Assembly: GCA_900543615.1 (NCBI GenBank)
Contig: UQSC01000090.1
Coordinates: forward strand, 1-7,313
DNA length: 7,313 nucleotides
Direction of reading: 5' to 3'
Source of the DNA: an uncultured Collinsella sp.
GTDB lineage: Bacteria > Actinomycetota > Coriobacteriia > Coriobacteriales > Coriobacteriaceae
The position numbers were made by a program, and so were the translations under genes. Under the pieces are notes generated by a model. That model did no database searches, was not told the DNA's origin, and was given only the letters and a program-made list of their open reading frames with translations. This document shows positions 1 through 6,698 of the stretch, one piece after another (within the stretch, counting starts at the first letter, position 1; each line of letters begins with the position of its first letter).

Positions 1-52
1 CCCTGACCTCTTGACTGCCAGTCAAGCGCTCTCCCAGCTGAGCTACGCCCCC
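1..52 (-). tRNA. tRNA-Ala (anticodon GGC), 3' part beyond window
   Basis: This is the 5' portion (52 bases) of an alanine tRNA read leftwards; the 3' end lies outside the window. Read on the minus strand, the acceptor 5' strand is GGGGGCG (52-46), followed by T8 and A9. The D-stem is GCTC/GAGC (43-40 and 31-28) with loop AGCTGGGA. The anticodon stem is CTTGA/TCAAG (26-22 and 14-10) around the 7-base loop CTGGCAG. The universal T33 is present and the anticodon GGC sits at 19-17, reading GCC/GCU alanine codons. The variable loop and first T-stem bases are present. The G3:U70 alanine identity pair cannot be verified because position 70 is missing. Confidence 0.95.
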
Positions 53-65
53 GTGACGAGGAGAT

Positions 66-94
66 ACTATAGGGGAATGTTCTTGGGGATGCAA
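66..94 (-). promoter_or_regulatory. sigma70-type promoter for the tRNA-Ala gene
   Basis: On the minus strand there is a -35 box TTGCAT (94-89), a 17-base spacer (88-72) and a -10 box TATAGT (71-66, five of six consensus bases). Transcription would start near position 59, a few bases before the tRNA 5' end at 52. This spacing suits a short 5' leader removed by RNase P. The spacing and hexamers are visible in the sequence; activity is inferred. Confidence 0.7.
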
Positions 95-120
95 GGGGTT
101 TTGTTGAAACTTTTTCTTAC

Positions 121-195
121 GGGTTTTCCTGGGACGGCGGATAGAAATAATCACTCTTCGAGCGATTATTTCTATCCGCCGTCCCGATAAAACCC
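121..195. repeat. Long perfect inverted repeat / hairpin, possible terminator or palindromic repeat element
   Basis: The arms 131-152 and 164-185 are perfectly complementary over 22 bp. Past an A/C mismatch, CTC/GAG (154-156 and 160-162) closes a TTC loop. Past a short imperfect stretch, GGGTTTT (121-127) pairs with AAAACCC (189-195). The whole structure covers 75 bases. It starts 15 bases past the thiN stop codon on the minus strand and sits before the tRNA promoter, where a terminator for the HAD-thiN unit would be expected. However, no T-run follows the stem on the minus strand. An intrinsic terminator is therefore unproven, and a dispersed palindromic repeat is equally possible. Confidence 0.75.
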
Positions 196-209
196 TAATG
201 CGATAGACC

Positions 210-851
210 TTACTTGTAGAGGTAAGCGATGGCGGTTCCGGTGTGGACTTGGATCGTGGCTGCTGACCTGACGACGTTACTAATGCCCGTGTCGGCCAGC
301 AGGCCCAGGGGGCTGTGGTCTAGCTCCCATTCTAGGCCATGTTCGCTTACCTCGGTGTTGGGGGCTATGGCGATGATGGAGAATGTCTTGCTTTCGGCGC
401 CCTCGATGGTCCACGACTCGCCTGCGTGGAGGATGCGGGCGACCACCTTGTCCTCGGCAATCCAGACTGGGGCGTCATCGTAGCCTGCGAGCAGTCCCAG
501 TACGGAAAGCGCCATGTCCGGACGGCCGCCGGTGGCGCAGGTCGTAACCACTTCGGCACCCGGCCAACGACGGCGGATGGAATCGAGCGCCAGCGCCAGA
601 TCGGTATAGTCCTTGTACGGATCATGGCGCTCAACTTCAAAGTCGGTGGCGGCATCGACCAGCGCGCGACCTGCATCGCTCACTGTGTCGGCATCTCCTA
701 CATACACGTCGCAGCCCAGGCCGGCGCCCAACAGCGCGTCGAGTCCACGGTCCACGGCGACAACGTGTTCACACTCCCCCGCCAGTTGGCGAAGTAGATC
801 CGCGCTCGCCACCACGGGCGAGCCGCAGACCACTAATACCTTGCAAGCCAC
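210..851 (-). CDS. thiN: Thiamine pyrophosphokinase (ThiN/TPK family)
   Basis: The product is a predicted cytosolic enzyme of 213 residues that transfers pyrophosphate from ATP to thiamine, giving thiamine diphosphate; the length is normal for bacterial ThiN. Family landmarks occur in order: the DRG turn (34-36, usually ADGG/ADRG), the acidic metal/ATP motif VGDAD (51-55), KDYTDLALAL (80-89), the GGRPD motif (108-112) and a C-terminal TGISN stretch before the last beta strands. The residue after GGRPD is Met where His is common in bacterial members. The start is GTG at 851. A GAGG-type ribosome site lies only about 3 bases upstream, but the first beta strand KVLVVCG begins immediately, so no later start fits the family. 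The gene follows the HAD phosphatase gene by 9 bases, so the two are probably co-transcribed and possibly translationally coupled. Family assignment is confident; activity was not tested. Confidence 0.88.
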   Translation of the reverse strand: MACKVLVVCGSPVVASADLLRQLAGECEHVVAVDRGLDALLGAGLGCDVYVGDADTVSDAGRALVDAATDFEVERHDPYKDYTDLALALDSIRRRWPGAEVVTTCATGGRPDMALSVLGLLAGYDDAPVWIAEDKVVARILHAGESWTIEGAESKTFSIIAIAPNTEVSEHGLEWELDHSPLGLLADTGISNVVRSAATIQVHTGTAIAYLYK

Positions 852-860
852 AGTCCTCGC

Positions 861-1550
861 CTATCCCTCAAACGAAAGCACGCGGGCCAGATCAAGGTCC
901 TCATAGCTGTCGATAAAGATATCGCAGTTGGCACGCACGTCGTCGCGCTTCATGCGGCCGTGCGGGTCATAAATACCTACACGCTTAAAGCCAGCGACCC
1001 CAGAGCTCTTAAGGCCAAAGACCGCGTCCTCAAACACCCAAGTGCGCTCAAACTTGCACCCATAGCGCTCTTCCAAGCGGCGCAGCGCCAGCTCGTACAC
1101 ATCGGGGAACTGCTTGGAACGTCCCGCCTCGCCGGTGGTGGTCACAAACTCCATGTAGGCATCGAGACCGGCACCAGCGAGCGCAGACTTAACCAGTTCG
1201 GCCGGCGTGGACGTGGCAACGCACATGGCAATGCCCGCCGCCTTCGCTTGCTCCAAAAATGCCAGGAGCCCCTCGCGCGGCGGCACCTTGGAATAGCCAT
1301 CGATGAGGATCTCGCTCAGCTCGCGATAGAGCTCTTCGCCATTCGCTCCAATGTCCCAGGTGTCGTGGTAGGCCTGGCACTCGTCCTCGAGTGACAAATG
1401 CTCAAACTGGGCAAAATCGTCGACCGTCACGTCAATTTCGTGGCGGTGCAATAACTCGGGCTGGGCATAGGCCCAAACGGGGGTGCTATTAACCAGTGTG
1501 CCGTCGCAATCGAAAATAAAAGCGACATTGGGAGCGGCGGTCTGGGACAT
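861..1550 (-). CDS. HAD-superfamily hydrolase, subfamily IA (phosphatase/beta-phosphoglucomutase-like)
   Basis: This encodes a 229-residue cytosolic haloacid-dehalogenase-type phosphatase. Visible motifs are motif I DCDGTL (14-19, nucleophile D14 and acid/base D16), motif II VATST (111-115), motif III lysine in SKQFPD (K146) and motif IV FEDA (173-176, E174/D175). The helical stretch between motifs I and II is a C1 cap typical of subfamily IA, which includes beta-phosphoglucomutase, phosphoglycolate phosphatase and sugar phosphatases. The substrate cannot be told from sequence alone. I chose ATG at 1550 because AAAGG lies 7 bases upstream; an in-frame TTG at 1571 would add seven residues but has no such site. 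The gene is divergent from glgB across a dyad-rich intergenic region and leads a short unit with thiN. A link to sugar-phosphate turnover is only suggested by the neighbouring glycogen genes. Confidence 0.88.
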   Translation of the reverse strand: MSQTAAPNVAFIFDCDGTLVNSTPVWAYAQPELLHRHEIDVTVDDFAQFEHLSLEDECQAYHDTWDIGANGEELYRELSEILIDGYSKVPPREGLLAFLEQAKAAGIAMCVATSTPAELVKSALAGAGLDAYMEFVTTTGEAGRSKQFPDVYELALRRLEERYGCKFERTWVFEDAVFGLKSSGVAGFKRVGIYDPHGRMKRDDVRANCDIFIDSYEDLDLARVLSFEG

Positions 1551-1585
1551 AAACGTACCTTTCAATGTCAAATGGTAAACATCCT

Positions 1586-1602
1586 GCTAAAAACGTTTTA
1601 CC
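1586..1602. promoter_or_regulatory. LacI-family-type operator palindrome (candidate)
   Basis: On the minus strand this reads GGTAAAACGTTTTTAGC, with a perfect AAAACGTTTT core (1590-1599) centred on CG. Central-CG palindromes of this form are typical of LacI/GalR-family operators; the E. coli MalI site GATAAAACGTTTTATC is close. It lies 36 bases upstream of the HAD gene start, a plausible repression position. It is also flanked on one side by an inverted TGGTAAAC (1573-1580). The regulator is unknown and none is encoded in the window. Confidence 0.4.
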
Positions 1603-1636
1603 AAACGTCAAACTAACAATCTTGAAACCCTAATTG

Positions 1637-1659
1637 ATAAAACTGTCAAGAGTTTTACC
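1637..1659. promoter_or_regulatory. Second operator-like dyad overlapping a TTGACA box
   Basis: On the minus strand GGTAAAAC is separated by eight bases from GTTTTATC, giving near-symmetric arms that share the GGTAAAAC half-site with the site at 1586-1602. The middle contains TTGACA (1649-1644), a perfect -35 hexamer on the minus strand. No good -10 box lies 16-18 bases further, so a promoter is not claimed. The shared half-site suggests one regulator binding twice between the divergent genes. Confidence 0.35.
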
Positions 1660-1679
1660 ACGGCAATTCTGCCAGTGGT
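1657..1679. repeat. Stem-loop ACCACGGCA/TGCC-A-GTGGT in the divergent intergenic region
   Basis: Nine base pairs form between 1657-1665 and 1670-1679 with one bulged A (1674) and a four-base loop ATTC. No T-run follows on either strand, so it is not an obvious terminator. It may be a protein-binding dyad or, if transcription starts upstream, part of a leader RNA. Confidence 0.45.
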
Positions 1680-1726
1680 CTAAACATGGCGCTTACCGAT
1701 TAAACGCCGCCCCAAAACCACTTTCC

Positions 1727-1756
1727 TTCATAAAAGTAACGTACAGGTGTTATCGT
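1727..1756 (+). promoter_or_regulatory. Weak candidate promoter for glgB
   Basis: TTCATA (1727-1732, four of six -35 bases) is separated by 18 bases from TATCGT (1751-1756, four of six -10 bases). The latter has TG one base upstream (1748-1749), as in an extended -10 promoter. It would start transcription near 1763 and give a leader of about 130 bases. This is the best plus-strand candidate I see in the gap, but both hexamers are weak. Confidence 0.25.
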
Positions 1757-1770
1757 AGTTTCTGCCGAAA

Positions 1771-1830
1771 GTTCCACCGAGCACGCGAGGTGGAACGAAT
1801 CATAGAACTATCGCCGTCCCTTCGATTCGT
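1771..1830 (+). promoter_or_regulatory. glgB leader with two overlapping alternative hairpins
   Basis: Hairpin one is GTTCCACC (1771-1778) paired with GGTGGAAC (1789-1796), eight perfect base pairs with a ten-base loop. Hairpin two is ACGAATC (1795-1801) paired with GATTCGT (1824-1830), seven base pairs with a 22-base loop. They share bases 1795-1796, so both cannot form fully at once. No T-run and no known riboswitch class is recognised. The rest of 1551-1896 holds no convincing gene. Confidence 0.4.
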
Positions 1831-1896
1831 GCAGCCTTGGACCTTTCGCATCTAGTCACCAAGGCAACACGCTGCCGCGTCATGATGGGATCAAAC

Positions 1897-4143
1897 GTGA
1901 GCGATACAAAGCTAAAGCCAACGGCTAAAAAGCCCGCAACCCGTAAAGCCGCCCCGCACGCACCGGAGCTCACCAAGGACGATGTCTATCTATTTGGCAT
2001 CGGCACGTGGGAGCGCAGCTGGGAAAAGATGGGCGCGCATCCCGACACGCAGAACCGTACGCGCGGCTGGCGCTTTTGCGTTTGGGCGCCCGACGTAAAG
2101 AGCGTCCATGTCATTGGCGAATTTAACGACTGGGATGAGGAAGCCAACCCGCTGGTGCCCGTGCATACGAGCGCTATTTGGGAAGGCTTTATTCCTGGCG
2201 CCGAGCAGGGCCAGCTCTATAAATATCTCATCGAGACCAACGAGGGCGAGAAGCTCTACAAGGCCGATCCGTACGCCTTTAAGGCCGAGTGCCCTCCGGG
2301 TACCGCGAGCGTGCTGTGGACCCTCGATGGCTATAAGTGGAACGACGCCGTGTGGCTCAAGCGCCGCGCCGGCCACAACCATATGTCGCAGCCGCTTAAC
2401 ATCTACGAGGTGCATATTGGCTCGTGGAAGCGCCACGGCGATGCGCCGCAGGGCGAGCCGGACGAGTACGGCAACTACCCCGGTCCCATGGATCCCTTCC
2501 CCGCACAGCGCGGCGAGTTCTATACCTACGACGATCTGTCGGTGGAGCTCGTGGACTACGTGCGCGACATGGGCTACACGCATATCGAGGTCATGCCGCT
2601 CATGGAGCATCCTTTCGACGGCTCCTGGGGCTACCAGACGACCGGCTACTACGCCGCCACCTCGCGATACGGCAACCCGCAGCAACTCATGCACTTTATC
2701 GATGCGTGTCACGAGGCGGGCATTGGCGTGATCATGGACTGGGTACCCGGCGGTTTTTGCGCCGACGCCCATGGCCTTGCCACCTTTAACGGCCACATGC
2801 TGTTTGAGCATGAGATTCACCCTAACTGGGGCACGCACAAGTTTGACTTCGCCCGCGGCGAGGTCCGCTCCTTCCTTGTTTCCAACGTGCTGTATTGGCT
2901 CGAGAACTTCCACGTTGACGGCATTCGCATGGACGGCGTGTCCAGTATGCTGTACCTCAACTTTGGCATTGACGATCCCGGCCAAAAGAAGTTCAACAAG
3001 TACGGTACCGAGGAGGACCTGGACGCCAGCGCGTTTATCCGCCAGGTCAACTGCGCCGTGGAGGCGCACTACCCCGACGTGATGATGATGGCCGAGGAGT
3101 CCACCGCGTGGCCGCTCGTGACCTATCCGCCGCAGGACGGCGGCCTGGGCTTCCACTATAAATGGGACATGGGCTGGATGAACGACACCCTGCACTACAT
3201 GCAGACCGATTTTCCGTGGCGCCCCGGCAACCACGGGCTGCTCACGTTCTCCATCATGTACGCGTTTACCGAGAACTTTATCTGCCCGCTGAGCCACGAC
3301 GAGGTCGTGCACGGCAAGTGCTCGCTCATCGGCCGCATGCCGGGCGACTGGTGGCGCCAGTTTGCCGGCCTGCGTACGCTGGCTTTCTATCAAATGACGC
3401 ACCCCGGTGCCAAGCTCAACTTTATGGGCAACGAGATCGGCCAGTTTATTGAGTGGCGCTACTACGAGTCCATCCAGTGGTTCCTGACCGAGGAGTACGA
3501 GACTCACCGTCATCATCAGGCGTTTATCAAGGCGCTTAACCACCTGTACACTGCCGAGCCGGCCCTGTACGAGCGCGGCTACACCGACGACGGCTTTACC
3601 TGGATCGACGCGGACAACTCCAAGCAGTCCATCGTGAGCTTTGTGCGCCAGGGCGAGGACGTCGATGACGACCTGGTGATCCTGATCAACTTTGATCCGG
3701 CGAGCTACGAGAGCTTCCGCGTGGGCGTGCCGCGCGAGGGTGACTGGGAGGTCATCTTTGATTCCGACCGTCCCGAGTTTGGCGGCAGCGGCTATGCCGG
3801 CGAGGAGCCCTACACCTGCTCGAGCGAGCCCTATCCCTGGAACGGGCAGATGGACTCCATCGAGATCAAGGTGCCCGGCCTGGCAGGCGTGGTGCTTAAG
3901 CGCCGCGGCCCCAGCAGCTACAAGCCGCCGGTGGTCGAGGAGCCCAAGGCTGCGCCCAAGAAGCGCACGTCCTCGGTGAAGCCCAAGGCCGCGGCTGCTA
4001 AGAAGACTCCGGCTAAGGCGAAGGCTGCCAAGCCCGCTGCCAAGGCTTCGGCCAAGTCCACCACGGCCAAGAAGGCAACCACCAAAAAGGCTGCTCCCAA
4101 GGCAAAGGCAGCTGCTGTTAAAGCTCCTGCCAAGGATGCGTAA
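1897..4143 (+). CDS. glgB: 1,4-alpha-glucan branching enzyme GlgB (GH13), with a lysine/alanine-rich C-terminal tail
   Basis: The enzyme cuts an alpha-1,4 chain and rejoins it by an alpha-1,6 bond during glycogen synthesis in the cytosol. With the GTG start at 1897 it has 748 residues. Order: basic N-terminal stretch (1-24), CBM48 domain (about 55-145), GH13 barrel (about 165-570), all-beta C-terminal domain (about 575-670) and a 65-residue K/A/P/T tail (684-748). Catalytic residues are nucleophile D346 in GIRMDGVSSM, acid E400 in MAEEST and D468 in LSHDEVVHGK. Region I reads DWVPGGF (281-287), with Gly at 286 where the family normally has His. The start is uncertain: GTG 1897 has GGGA six bases upstream and gives MSDTK; ATG 1882 or 1885 and TTG 1837 are in frame but lack a ribosome site. 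It is the first of the three glycogen genes. Confidence 0.95.
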   Translation: MSDTKLKPTAKKPATRKAAPHAPELTKDDVYLFGIGTWERSWEKMGAHPDTQNRTRGWRFCVWAPDVKSVHVIGEFNDWDEEANPLVPVHTSAIWEGFIPGAEQGQLYKYLIETNEGEKLYKADPYAFKAECPPGTASVLWTLDGYKWNDAVWLKRRAGHNHMSQPLNIYEVHIGSWKRHGDAPQGEPDEYGNYPGPMDPFPAQRGEFYTYDDLSVELVDYVRDMGYTHIEVMPLMEHPFDGSWGYQTTGYYAATSRYGNPQQLMHFIDACHEAGIGVIMDWVPGGFCADAHGLATFNGHMLFEHEIHPNWGTHKFDFARGEVRSFLVSNVLYWLENFHVDGIRMDGVSSMLYLNFGIDDPGQKKFNKYGTEEDLDASAFIRQVNCAVEAHYPDVMMMAEESTAWPLVTYPPQDGGLGFHYKWDMGWMNDTLHYMQTDFPWRPGNHGLLTFSIMYAFTENFICPLSHDEVVHGKCSLIGRMPGDWWRQFAGLRTLAFYQMTHPGAKLNFMGNEIGQFIEWRYYESIQWFLTEEYETHRHHQAFIKALNHLYTAEPALYERGYTDDGFTWIDADNSKQSIVSFVRQGEDVDDDLVILINFDPASYESFRVGVPREGDWEVIFDSDRPEFGGSGYAGEEPYTCSSEPYPWNGQMDSIEIKVPGLAGVVLKRRGPSSYKPPVVEEPKAAPKKRTSSVKPKAAAAKKTPAKAKAAKPAAKASAKSTTAKKATTKKAAPKAKAAAVKAPAKDA
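3946..4140 (+). other. Histone-H1-like K/A-rich tail coding segment of glgB
   Basis: This segment codes for residues 684-748. About 20 of the 65 residues are Lys and about 25 are Ala; the rest are mostly Pro, Thr and Ser, with a single Asp near the end. Short AKK, AAK and KAAP-like units recur without a strict period. It lies beyond the end of the conserved GlgB fold (VVLKRR near residue 670) and should be disordered and strongly basic. The frame runs into it without a break. Confidence 0.85.
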
Positions 4144-4168
4144 CAAAGCCGTTACAGCTGTAATTACC

Positions 4169-4183
4169 CGCCCCGACGGGGCG
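4169..4183 (+). repeat. Short GC hairpin after glgB
   Basis: CGCCCC (4169-4174) pairs with GGGGCG (4178-4183) around a GAC loop, 26 bases after the glgB stop codon. No T-run follows (GTAGGA), so it looks more like an RNA-stabilising or partial-termination element than a full intrinsic terminator. Confidence 0.45.
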
Positions 4184-4201
4184 TAGGATACAAGTCATAA
4201 C

Positions 4202-4236
4202 CGTTCCGGGAGAAACATCCCCGGGGGAAAGGAACG
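4202..4236 (+). promoter_or_regulatory. Hairpin covering the glgP ribosome binding site
   Basis: CGTTCC (4202-4207) is complementary to GGAACG (4231-4236). The latter contains the end of the Shine-Dalgarno sequence AAAGGA (4228-4233), four bases before the glgP ATG. Inside, GGG (4208-4210) can pair with CCC (4220-4222). Folding would hide the ribosome site. A competing local stem CCGGG/CCCGG (4206-4210 and 4220-4224) would leave it open. Pairing is visible; regulation is inferred. Confidence 0.45.
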
Positions 4237-4237
4237 T

Positions 4238-6664
4238 ATGAATAAGATCTTCGACAACAAGCAGGAGTTTACCGAGCTCTATCGCGATGCCGTCATGAGC
4301 ATCAGCGGCAAGAGCGTCGAGGCCGCCAGCGACCTCGATCGCTTTAACGCCCTGGCCAAGCTCGTGGCCGAGAAGGCGCGCACCGTTGCCACCAAGAGTG
4401 ACGCCCGAGCCACCGCCGAGGGCAAAAAGCGCGTGTACTACTTCTCGATCGAGTTTTTGATCGGCCGCCTGCTCGACAACTACCTGCTCAACTTTGGCGT
4501 GCGCGACATGGTCGCCGAGGCGCTCGACGACATGGGCTTCGATCTGTCCGTCATCGAGAACCAGGAGCCCGATCCGGCCCTGGGTAACGGTGGCCTGGGC
4601 CGCCTGGCCGCATGCTTCCTGGATTCCATGGCAGCCGAGGGCATTGCCGGCTACGGCAACGGCATGCGCTACCGCTACGGCCTGTTTAAGCAGGAGATCG
4701 TCAACGGCAGCCAGGTTGAGGCCACCGACGAGTGGCTCACCCACGGGTATCCCTGGGAGGTCCGTCGTCAGGATAAGGCCGTGACCATCAAGTTTGGTGG
4801 CCATGTAGAGGGCTTTGAGGAGAACGGCCGCACGTTCTATCGCACGGTGGACACGCAGGACATCCTGGCCGTTCCTTATGACATCCCCGTCGTGGGCTAT
4901 GCCGGCGAGACCGTCAACAAGCTGCGTGTCTGGGCCGCCGAGCCGGTCGAGGAGCACTTCGATCTGGAGGCCTTCAACCGCGGCGACTATGCCCTGGCCG
5001 ATGCCGAGCGCGCCGAGGCCGAGGCCATCAGCGCCATCCTCTACCCCAACGACGCCGGCGAGCACGGCCGTCTGCTGCGCCTGAAGCAGGAGTACCTGTT
5101 TGTTTCGGCCGGCATCTACAGCCTGCTCGAAACCTTTGAGAAGGAGCACGGCGCGAACTGGGAGCTGCTGCCGCAGTTTGTGGCCATCCACACTAATGAC
5201 ACGCACCCCGCCATGTGCGGCCCCGAGCTCATGCGTATCCTCATCGACGAGAAGAAGCTCGAGTGGGACGACGCCTGGAACATCGTGACGCAGGTCGTGA
5301 GCTACACCAACCACACCATCCTGCCCGAGGCTCTGGAGAAGTGGCCCATCGGCACGTTCTCCAAGCTCCTCCCCCGCGTGTACCAGATCATCGACGAGAT
5401 CAGCCGTCGTTGGCACGAGTCGTTCGACACCACGCAGGAGGGCTGGCAGGAGCGTCTGCGCCAGACCGCCATTCTGTGGGACGGCGAGATTCGCATGGCC
5501 AACCTGTCCGTGATCTGCAGCCACAGCGTCAACGGCGTGGCCAAGATCCACTCCGACATCATCAAGAACATCGTGCTCAAGGACTTCTATGCCCTGACGC
5601 CCGAGAAGTTCAACAACAAGACCAACGGCATCTCGCACCGTCGCTTCTTTGCCGAGGCCAACCCCACCTATGCCAAGCTCGTGACCGAGGCCATTGGCGA
5701 TGGCTGGCTCAAGGACGCCTTTGAGCTGGAGAAGCTCAAGGAGTTCCAGAACGACACCGAGTTCCTGAAGGCCGTGGGTGCCTCTAAGCGCGCCAACAAG
5801 GAGCGTCTTGCCGCCTACGTCAAGGCCGAGACCGGTCTGGTCATTGACCCCAACACCGTCTTCGATGTTCAGGTTAAGCGCTTCCATGCCTACAAGCGCC
5901 AGCTCATGAACATCATGAAGGTGATGGACATCTACAACCGTCGCATCGCCGATCCCAACTTCCACGTGACGCCGACGACCTTCATCTTTAGCGGCAAGGC
6001 TGCCTCGAGCTACACCTTTGCCAAGGAGACCATCCGCCTCATTAACTCCGTGGCCGACGTCATCAACAACGACCCACGCGTGAACGAGGTCATGAAGGTC
6101 TGCTTTATCCCCAATTTCCGTGTGAGCAACGCCCAGCTCATCTACCCCGCCGCAGAGATCTCGGAGCAGATCTCCACGGCCGGCAAGGAGGCCTCGGGCA
6201 CGTCCAACATGAAGCTCATGATGAACGGCGCCATTACGCTTGGCACCCTCGACGGCGCCAACATCGAGATTGCCGATCTGGCTGGCCGCGAGAACGAGGC
6301 CATCTTTGGCCTGACCGCCCCCGAGGTCGAGCAGCTCTGGGCATCCAACAGCTACTTTGCGTGGGATACCCTCAACGGCGACCGCGAGCGTCTGGGCCGC
6401 GTGATGGACGAGCTCAAGGACAACACCTTTGCGGGTCTTTCGGGCAACTTCGAGAGCATCTACAACGAGCTCATGAACAACAACGACCCCGACCTGGTCA
6501 TGGCAGACTTCCGCAGCTACGTCGACGCCTGGGAGAAGCTCACGAACAGCTACGGCGACCAGGAGACCTGGAACCGCAAGGCGCTGCTCAACACCGCCTC
6601 CTCGGGCTGGTTCTCGAGCGACCGTACCATTCGCGAGTACCGCGACGAGATCTGGCACGCGTAA
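4238..6664 (+). CDS. glgP: Glycogen/starch/alpha-glucan phosphorylase (GT35)
   Basis: The 808-residue cytosolic enzyme uses phosphate to release glucose-1-phosphate from the non-reducing ends of glycogen or maltodextrin. Its length is that of the compact bacterial family members. Landmarks are the ALGNGGLGRL substrate/active-site loop (114-123), the HTNDTHP segment, NGISHRRFF (463-471) and the pyridoxal-phosphate signature EASGTSNMKLMMNG, whose Schiff-base lysine is K659. ATG 4238 is preceded by AAAGGA at four bases, and MNKIFDNKQEF is a normal family start. The gene lies 94 bases after glgB and 104 bases before glgC on the same strand, so it probably belongs to one glycogen transcript. Whether it prefers glycogen or maltodextrin cannot be told from sequence; the glgB/glgC context favours glycogen. 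Confidence 0.96.
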   Translation: MNKIFDNKQEFTELYRDAVMSISGKSVEAASDLDRFNALAKLVAEKARTVATKSDARATAEGKKRVYYFSIEFLIGRLLDNYLLNFGVRDMVAEALDDMGFDLSVIENQEPDPALGNGGLGRLAACFLDSMAAEGIAGYGNGMRYRYGLFKQEIVNGSQVEATDEWLTHGYPWEVRRQDKAVTIKFGGHVEGFEENGRTFYRTVDTQDILAVPYDIPVVGYAGETVNKLRVWAAEPVEEHFDLEAFNRGDYALADAERAEAEAISAILYPNDAGEHGRLLRLKQEYLFVSAGIYSLLETFEKEHGANWELLPQFVAIHTNDTHPAMCGPELMRILIDEKKLEWDDAWNIVTQVVSYTNHTILPEALEKWPIGTFSKLLPRVYQIIDEISRRWHESFDTTQEGWQERLRQTAILWDGEIRMANLSVICSHSVNGVAKIHSDIIKNIVLKDFYALTPEKFNNKTNGISHRRFFAEANPTYAKLVTEAIGDGWLKDAFELEKLKEFQNDTEFLKAVGASKRANKERLAAYVKAETGLVIDPNTVFDVQVKRFHAYKRQLMNIMKVMDIYNRRIADPNFHVTPTTFIFSGKAASSYTFAKETIRLINSVADVINNDPRVNEVMKVCFIPNFRVSNAQLIYPAAEISEQISTAGKEASGTSNMKLMMNGAITLGTLDGANIEIADLAGRENEAIFGLTAPEVEQLWASNSYFAWDTLNGDRERLGRVMDELKDNTFAGLSGNFESIYNELMNNNDPDLVMADFRSYVDAWEKLTNSYGDQETWNRKALLNTASSGWFSSDRTIREYRDEIWHA

Positions 6665-6698
6665 AGGCTGCGAGCTCCCTTTGCCGCACGGCATTATT

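Noticed and set aside
1566..1571. TTGACA on the minus strand just upstream of the HAD start as a -35 box
   Set aside because: A matching -10 box would fall at or inside the HAD start codon, so it cannot serve that gene unless the mRNA is nearly leaderless. Probably chance.
1634..1855. 73-codon plus-strand frame in the divergent intergenic region
   Set aside because: No ribosome site at its start, composition unlike neighbouring genes, and it overlaps several dyad elements and the in-frame TTG of glgB. Treated as chance.
1837..1896. N-terminal extension of GlgB from TTG 1837
   Set aside because: No ribosome site before the TTG, and the 20 extra residues do not resemble GlgB. The GTG at 1897 gives MSDTK with GGGA six bases upstream; ATG 1882/1885 remain possible.
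1990..4146. Long open frame of 718 codons on the minus strand across glgB
   Set aside because: It lies wholly opposite glgB, whose domains and catalytic residues are unmistakable. The antisense frame is open because GC-biased codons rarely produce stops there, and its low-complexity product resembles no family I know.
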